From Fodinicola acaciae (GTDB taxonomy: Bacteria; Actinomycetota; Actinomycetes; Mycobacteriales; HKI-0501), in NCBI RefSeq assembly GCF_010993745.1, contig NZ_WOTN01000001.1, positions 1,739,235 through 1,803,234 of the forward strand: 64,000 nucleotides of DNA, in the 5' to 3' direction. The translations under genes were made by a program, and so were the position numbers. This document shows, piece by piece, positions 60,494-64,000 of the stretch; positions within the stretch are counted from its first letter, which is position 1; each line of letters opens with the position of its first letter. The notes beneath the pieces are model-generated. The model was not told the DNA's origin, made no database searches, and saw nothing but the letters and a program-made list of their open reading frames with translations.

Positions 60494-61363
60494 ATGACTG
60501 AGAACGCCACCCCGCGCAGGCTCGCCGCGGAGCTCGCACGCCTGACGCCTCGCGACAAATGGCTTCTCCGCATGCTTCGCGAACATCAGACACTGACGAC
60601 CGAGCACATCACCGAGTTGAGCTATCAAAGCGCGCATCGCGCTCGCAAACGGCTCTTTCTGCTGTACAAGCGCGACGTACTCGACCGCTGGCGTCACCAC
60701 GTGCGGCCGGGATCGCAGAGCTGGCGGTGGACCGTCGGACCCATCGGCGCTGCCTTGCTGCATGCAGAAGCAGGCAAAGACATTCCTCGGCCCGCGACCG
60801 TACGAGCGGCAACGGATCGGCTCGCGGCCTCGACAACCGAACACCTTCTTGGCATCAACACGTTCTTCGTGCGTCTCTTCTCGTTTGCACGTACCAATCC
60901 GCGGTACAAACTCTTGAGTTGGCTGTCAGAGCGAAGTGCGACTAACGCGGTTCAAGGCATCGTACGGCCCGACGGGTACGGCATCTGGCGCGATCACGAC
61001 GCTCGTACGCCGTTCTGGCTGGAGTTCGACACCGGCACGGAACGGCTGCGTCAGCTGTCGGAGAAACTGACCGGATACGGCCGCCTCGTTGGTACGCAAC
61101 TGAACTTCGCACTGCTGTTCTGGTTCACCTCCGACAACCGCGAATCAAATGCACACAGGCAGCTCACCGCACATACGCCGGCCGGCCTGACTATTGCAAC
61201 GGCAAGCGGAGAGAATGACCGTCATCCGGCCACCGATTGCTGGCGGATCGTTGGCGAATCTCACCGTCGAGTCAGGCTCTCTGAGATCTCACCAACACCG
61301 ATGGACGATGACCTACTTCTACTCGCAAATCATAAGGAGGTGGCGAACAACGACAGGCATTAG
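60494..61363 (+). CDS. replication-relaxation family protein
   Basis: 289 residues, ATG preceded by AAAGGA. PRDKWLLRMLREHQTLTTEHITELSYQSAHRARKRLFLL is a winged-helix start, and VRPDGYGIWRD...FWLEFDTGTERL a nuclease-like EFD core. Both are characteristic of the replication-relaxation proteins of actinobacterial plasmids and integrative elements. Likely role: DNA processing at the transfer or replication origin. It could act at the palindrome near 58480 (inference). Confidence 0.78.
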   Translation: MTENATPRRLAAELARLTPRDKWLLRMLREHQTLTTEHITELSYQSAHRARKRLFLLYKRDVLDRWRHHVRPGSQSWRWTVGPIGAALLHAEAGKDIPRPATVRAATDRLAASTTEHLLGINTFFVRLFSFARTNPRYKLLSWLSERSATNAVQGIVRPDGYGIWRDHDARTPFWLEFDTGTERLRQLSEKLTGYGRLVGTQLNFALLFWFTSDNRESNAHRQLTAHTPAGLTIATASGENDRHPATDCWRIVGESHRRVRLSEISPTPMDDDLLLLANHKEVANNDRH

Positions 61364-61453
61364 CAAGTAGTCGAGCAGCGGCCGATGGCTCTAGGACGGC
61401 AACCCGAAGAGCCATCGGAAGTCCACTCATTCCAACCACATCGAGGTTCCGCT

Positions 61454-61951
61454 ATGACCGCGTTTCCCACCCCGGACGCCGGCGAGCCCCCAGCCGTCGA
61501 TCCCGATCTGTTTGGCGATCCCTCAACCGCGGCACCGCTTCGGGCGATCCTCACCAAGCCCCTTCCTTGCGGCACGGTAATCCACTTTCTCGACAACAAC
61601 GAAGACGTGCTCTTTGCAGAGGTCTTCCTTGGCGCCTCCGATACCGGCGGCTCCGTTGGTTGCCTCACCGTCTCAGAGCTTGAGCGCGCCAGTGTCGCCG
61701 AAGTCCTTGCTGCCTCCGAAGTGCGTAACGGTGGTACGACGGCCGTGATCGTCGTCCCCAAAATGTTCTCAGTCGTCGACGTGCAGCGGCTGGAGACGCC
61801 AGGCCCGTCCGCCGATCCGCCGGTCGGCGTCTCTCGGCGGCCTATTGCCGCCGGCGCGTACGTCGTCTGGCGTTCGCTGATCACCACGCCGGCCGTGTGC
61901 GTCTGGTACGTCGGCCCGCTGCAGCGCCGAGTCGAGGGCGGGCGAATCTGA
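61454..61951 (+). CDS. hypothetical protein
   Basis: 165 residues, ATG with GAGG upstream. PDLFGDPSTAAPLRAILTK, LPCGTVIHFLDNNEDVLF and VIVVPKMFSVVDVQ suggest a compact alpha/beta domain. No family recognised. It overlaps the DUF2637 gene (TGATG), so they are translated together. Confidence 0.55.
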   Translation: MTAFPTPDAGEPPAVDPDLFGDPSTAAPLRAILTKPLPCGTVIHFLDNNEDVLFAEVFLGASDTGGSVGCLTVSELERASVAEVLAASEVRNGGTTAVIVVPKMFSVVDVQRLETPGPSADPPVGVSRRPIAAGAYVVWRSLITTPAVCVWYVGPLQRRVEGGRI

Positions 61952-62802
61952 TGAACGAGATCAACCACGACGATCCGGAGCCCCACGAGACCGAACCGTT
62001 TGAGAGCGCCACCCAGACGGCTCCCACAACGACGGCGCGGCGGAACGGAGACATCGGCACGACCGTCGGCCTGTTGGTCGTCGGGGCAGGATCCGGGCTC
62101 TTGTCGTTGGCGACATGGGCGAACCTCTCCGACCTCGTAGGAGTCACGACCACCGTACGGATCCTCGGCGTCTCCATCAGGATGGCGTGGCTCCTGCCGC
62201 TCATCGTCGACGCATTCCTGATCATCACGACTCGCGACTGGCAGCGGCCGGCGCATGCGATCTCCGAGGGCACTCGCGCGCTCGCACGTCGGTGCGCCAT
62301 CGGCGCTGTGATCGTATCCATCCTCGCCAACGCGATCTATCAAGCCCTCACAACTCCGGGTGGCATCACCCGCCTGCAGTGGTGGATCGCGGTCTTCGTC
62401 GCCGCGATGCCGCCGGTCATGTTTGCCCTCGCCGCACACCTACGCGCGCGGCATCGCAGCGACCGCGAGCATCCGACCGCCGTCGACACTTCATCCGCGG
62501 GCTGCGGTCATGACCTGACCAAAGTCGAGAAGATGCGCGCGCACTGGCTGAACGAGACAGCCACCGGTCGTACGCCGAGCAGTGCCGAGCTCGCACGTAC
62601 GGCAGGGGCGTCGCTATCGCACGCCCGTGCCGAGCGCCGGGGCTGGCTCCGCGAGTTCAAGGATGCGCAGCAAACTAAGACGCCAGGTGGCAGCGCGCCC
62701 ACGGACCGGGCCGACTCGGATCTGAGCATCGATAGCGCAGCCGGCTTGCCGGAAACCGGCCGACCCACGGCCATCGTCAACGGTGCAAGGCCTCGACCCT
62801 GA
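61951..62802 (+). CDS. DUF2637-type membrane protein of mobile elements
   Basis: 283 residues. After a polar N terminus, four helices: TTVGLLVVGAGSGLLSLATWANL, RMAWLLPLIVDAFLII, RRCAIGAVIVSILANAIYQAL and WWIAVFVAAMPPVMFALAAHL. The order matches DUF2637 (SpdB-like) proteins linked to plasmid spread. The C-terminal third is soluble, with a helix-turn-helix-like phrase (TPSSAELARTAGASLSHARAERR). An excisionase or replication role for that domain is possible. Confidence 0.75.
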   Translation: MNEINHDDPEPHETEPFESATQTAPTTTARRNGDIGTTVGLLVVGAGSGLLSLATWANLSDLVGVTTTVRILGVSIRMAWLLPLIVDAFLIITTRDWQRPAHAISEGTRALARRCAIGAVIVSILANAIYQALTTPGGITRLQWWIAVFVAAMPPVMFALAAHLRARHRSDREHPTAVDTSSAGCGHDLTKVEKMRAHWLNETATGRTPSSAELARTAGASLSHARAERRGWLREFKDAQQTKTPGGSAPTDRADSDLSIDSAAGLPETGRPTAIVNGARPRP

Positions 62803-62814
62803 CCGCTGTCAGGC

Positions 62815-62860
62815 GGCCGGGAGCGGAACGCCCGAAGGCGTCGGCAACCCGCTCCCGGCC
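62815..62860. terminator. GC-rich inverted repeat after the DUF2637 gene
   Basis: GGCCGGGAGCGG and CCGCTCCCGGCC form a perfect 12-bp stem with a 22-base loop. It lies 13 bases after the stop codon, the right place for a terminator between converging transcripts. No T-tract. Confidence 0.5.
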
Positions 62861-63132
62861 TGGTCGCAGGCACGGCCACTCAGGTCCAACCAGACCCATC
62901 TCCGCGCTGCGACGTAGGGGATTCTACGGATCACGCAGCCGCTCCGCCTGGGTTCGGCGACGCACGACGTGGACCGAGGGAAGATTGCCCGTGTCAACGA
63001 CCGCACCGCTCACGGACACATCCGCGAGCTCCCTTACCGTGGACGACCGTATTCATCGATGCTCTTTACGTCGTTCGTTGGCGCGGCGACATCGTGGTCT
63101 TGTCTCCGGGGTCACTGCGTGGAACTGGCTGA

Positions 63133-64000
63133 TCATCGACCGCGTTGGGGCAGCTGGAAGAATGTTGCTGGGCTGAGCGCGCCGGTCGCCGCGGCGGTCG
63201 GGCTTTGCCAGTCGGTCACGGATACATCGACGTGGACGTGCCCGGAGACCGCGTTGCCGGACATTCCTGAACGGCCGAGAACGGTCGGGTTTTCCAGCGT
63301 GACGGGGTCGCCGATCCGTAACCGTGGCGTGATCCAGCTCAGGTGCGTATAGGCCACCGTGACGAAGATCCGCCGGTTTGCCGCGTTCCGATACGTGTTG
63401 AACACTCACCGCAGCACCGCCTGGGCGCTCCAGCGAGACGGCCTCACCTGGCCGGTACGTCTCGTCGTCGCCGGAGCCGCTGGGTGGGCGGTCCACCCCC
63501 GACGCCGGACGTGCGGCCGTATGCGCCGTAACCGCCCACAGGTACCGCTCGACAGCGTGACGTAGCTGGTCGTCCGAGGCCAGTGCCCGCCGCGTAGCCT
63601 GTCGTACGGGATCGACGTACTGCCGATATTCGATCGGCACGCCGCTCGCCCACCATGCGGTGGAACGACGCGAGGCGTCCACCGACTGGAGAATGTCGCC
63701 GACGGGTACACCTGCGAGCTGTACGTCAGTCGACAGTGCCGAGACCAGCGCGGCTCGCAACTCGGCGCGCATGGCACCGACTGTCGGGCCGGAACCGGCC
63801 GTGGATCGGTTCGCTGGTGCTGCGGGCGCACGTCGGCCTAGCGTGGGTTCGACTCCGATGACCGGATCGATGAAGAGCACACCGGCTAGGAAGCGATCTG
63901 GATCCACGCCACCGCGCTGCAAGCCCGCGATTCGGCCGACAATATCGGCTGGCATCACATAACCGGGATCCACCGGTGGCCCCGCCTGCACCGAACCACC
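63133..64000 (-). pseudogene. M23-peptidase-like protein, frameshifted and cut by the window edge
   Basis: The right part (from 64000 to about 63405) reads YVMPADIVGRIAGLQRGGVD, AMRAELRAALVSALST and DETYRPGEAVSLERPGG. The next frame continues FNTYRNAANRRIFVTVAYTHLSWITP and GNAVSGHVHVDVSVTDWQSP, which resembles the YxHL and GxSGxSxGxHxHFEV blocks of M23 lysostaphin-type peptidases. One base removed near GTGAGTGTTC (about 63405) would join the frames. The gene continues past the right edge. The catalytic site cannot be judged fully. Confidence 0.5.

Noticed and set aside
62991-63176. 61-codon plus-strand frame with a GAGGGA upstream
   Set aside because: Overlaps the M23-like gene on the other strand, Arg-rich composition without recognisable features, and sits after a likely terminator; not enough to call a gene.

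Overview
This window comes from a high-GC actinomycete chromosome. The evidence is GC-rich codon use, leaderless GTG/ATG starts placed 7-9 bases after TANNNT hexamers, 3Fe-4S ferredoxin/P450 pairs, a mycofactocin-type SDR, an LLM/F420-type oxidoreductase and a FolP2-like protein very close in sequence to the mycobacterial one. The genus cannot be fixed from the sequence. The palindrome CGTACG is strikingly frequent throughout.

Bases 1-39626 are a catabolic island. All signs point to sterol or steroid-like ring degradation plus CoA-dependent side-chain or ring-fragment oxidation. At its core is a tightly overlapping plus-strand operon (8037-15207): hydratase, acetaldehyde dehydrogenase, aldolase, extradiol dioxygenase, meta-cleavage hydrolase, two-component flavin monooxygenase and mycofactocin-type SDR. 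It is transcribed divergently from a 3-ketosteroid-delta1-dehydrogenase / membrane protein / PucR-type regulator operon (7896-4385). Around it lie beta-oxidation genes: thiolase, acyl-CoA dehydrogenase, SDRs, enoyl-CoA hydratases, acyl-CoA synthetase, single- and double-domain CoA transferases, and a DUF35-thiolase fusion. There are also two ferredoxins, a P450, a second KstD-like flavoprotein and a Tat-exported cholesterol-oxidase-like enzyme. A FolP2/LigB-like pair, an E1 alpha/beta pair and two tandem M24 proteins sit among these. GTATACT-like hexamers mark several of the divergent promoters.

Bases about 40060-42250 are a scar: a truncated MFS gene, a decayed tyrosine recombinase and a frameshifted PAPS-reductase-like gene. 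They mark the left side of an integrative conjugative element of the actinobacterial type IV secretion class. Its transfer genes are an NlpC/P60 + lytic transglycosylase hydrolase (43902-44831), VirB2-like pilin, VirB6-like membrane protein, PrgI-type protein, VirB4 ATPase and VirD4/TraG-type coupling ATPase (48721-58297), followed by ArdA antirestriction, replication-relaxation and DUF2637 proteins. No intact integrase or relaxase is visible, so the element either continues past base 64000 or is defective. Several non-transfer genes in it are broken by frameshifts or an in-frame amber codon.

The most unusual cargo is a translationally coupled pair inside the transfer operon: a VUT-family (YhhQ/QueT-like) transporter and a DpdA-like transglycosylase (53816-55281). 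Together they suggest a salvage-type 7-deazaguanine DNA modification carried by the element, alongside ArdA and an apparently frameshifted cytosine methyltransferase. Other structures worth testing are a switch-like leader before the pilin gene, a nested palindrome after the coupling-protein gene (candidate oriT), and a near-complete 168-bp palindrome forming the 3' end of the acyl-CoA synthetase gene.
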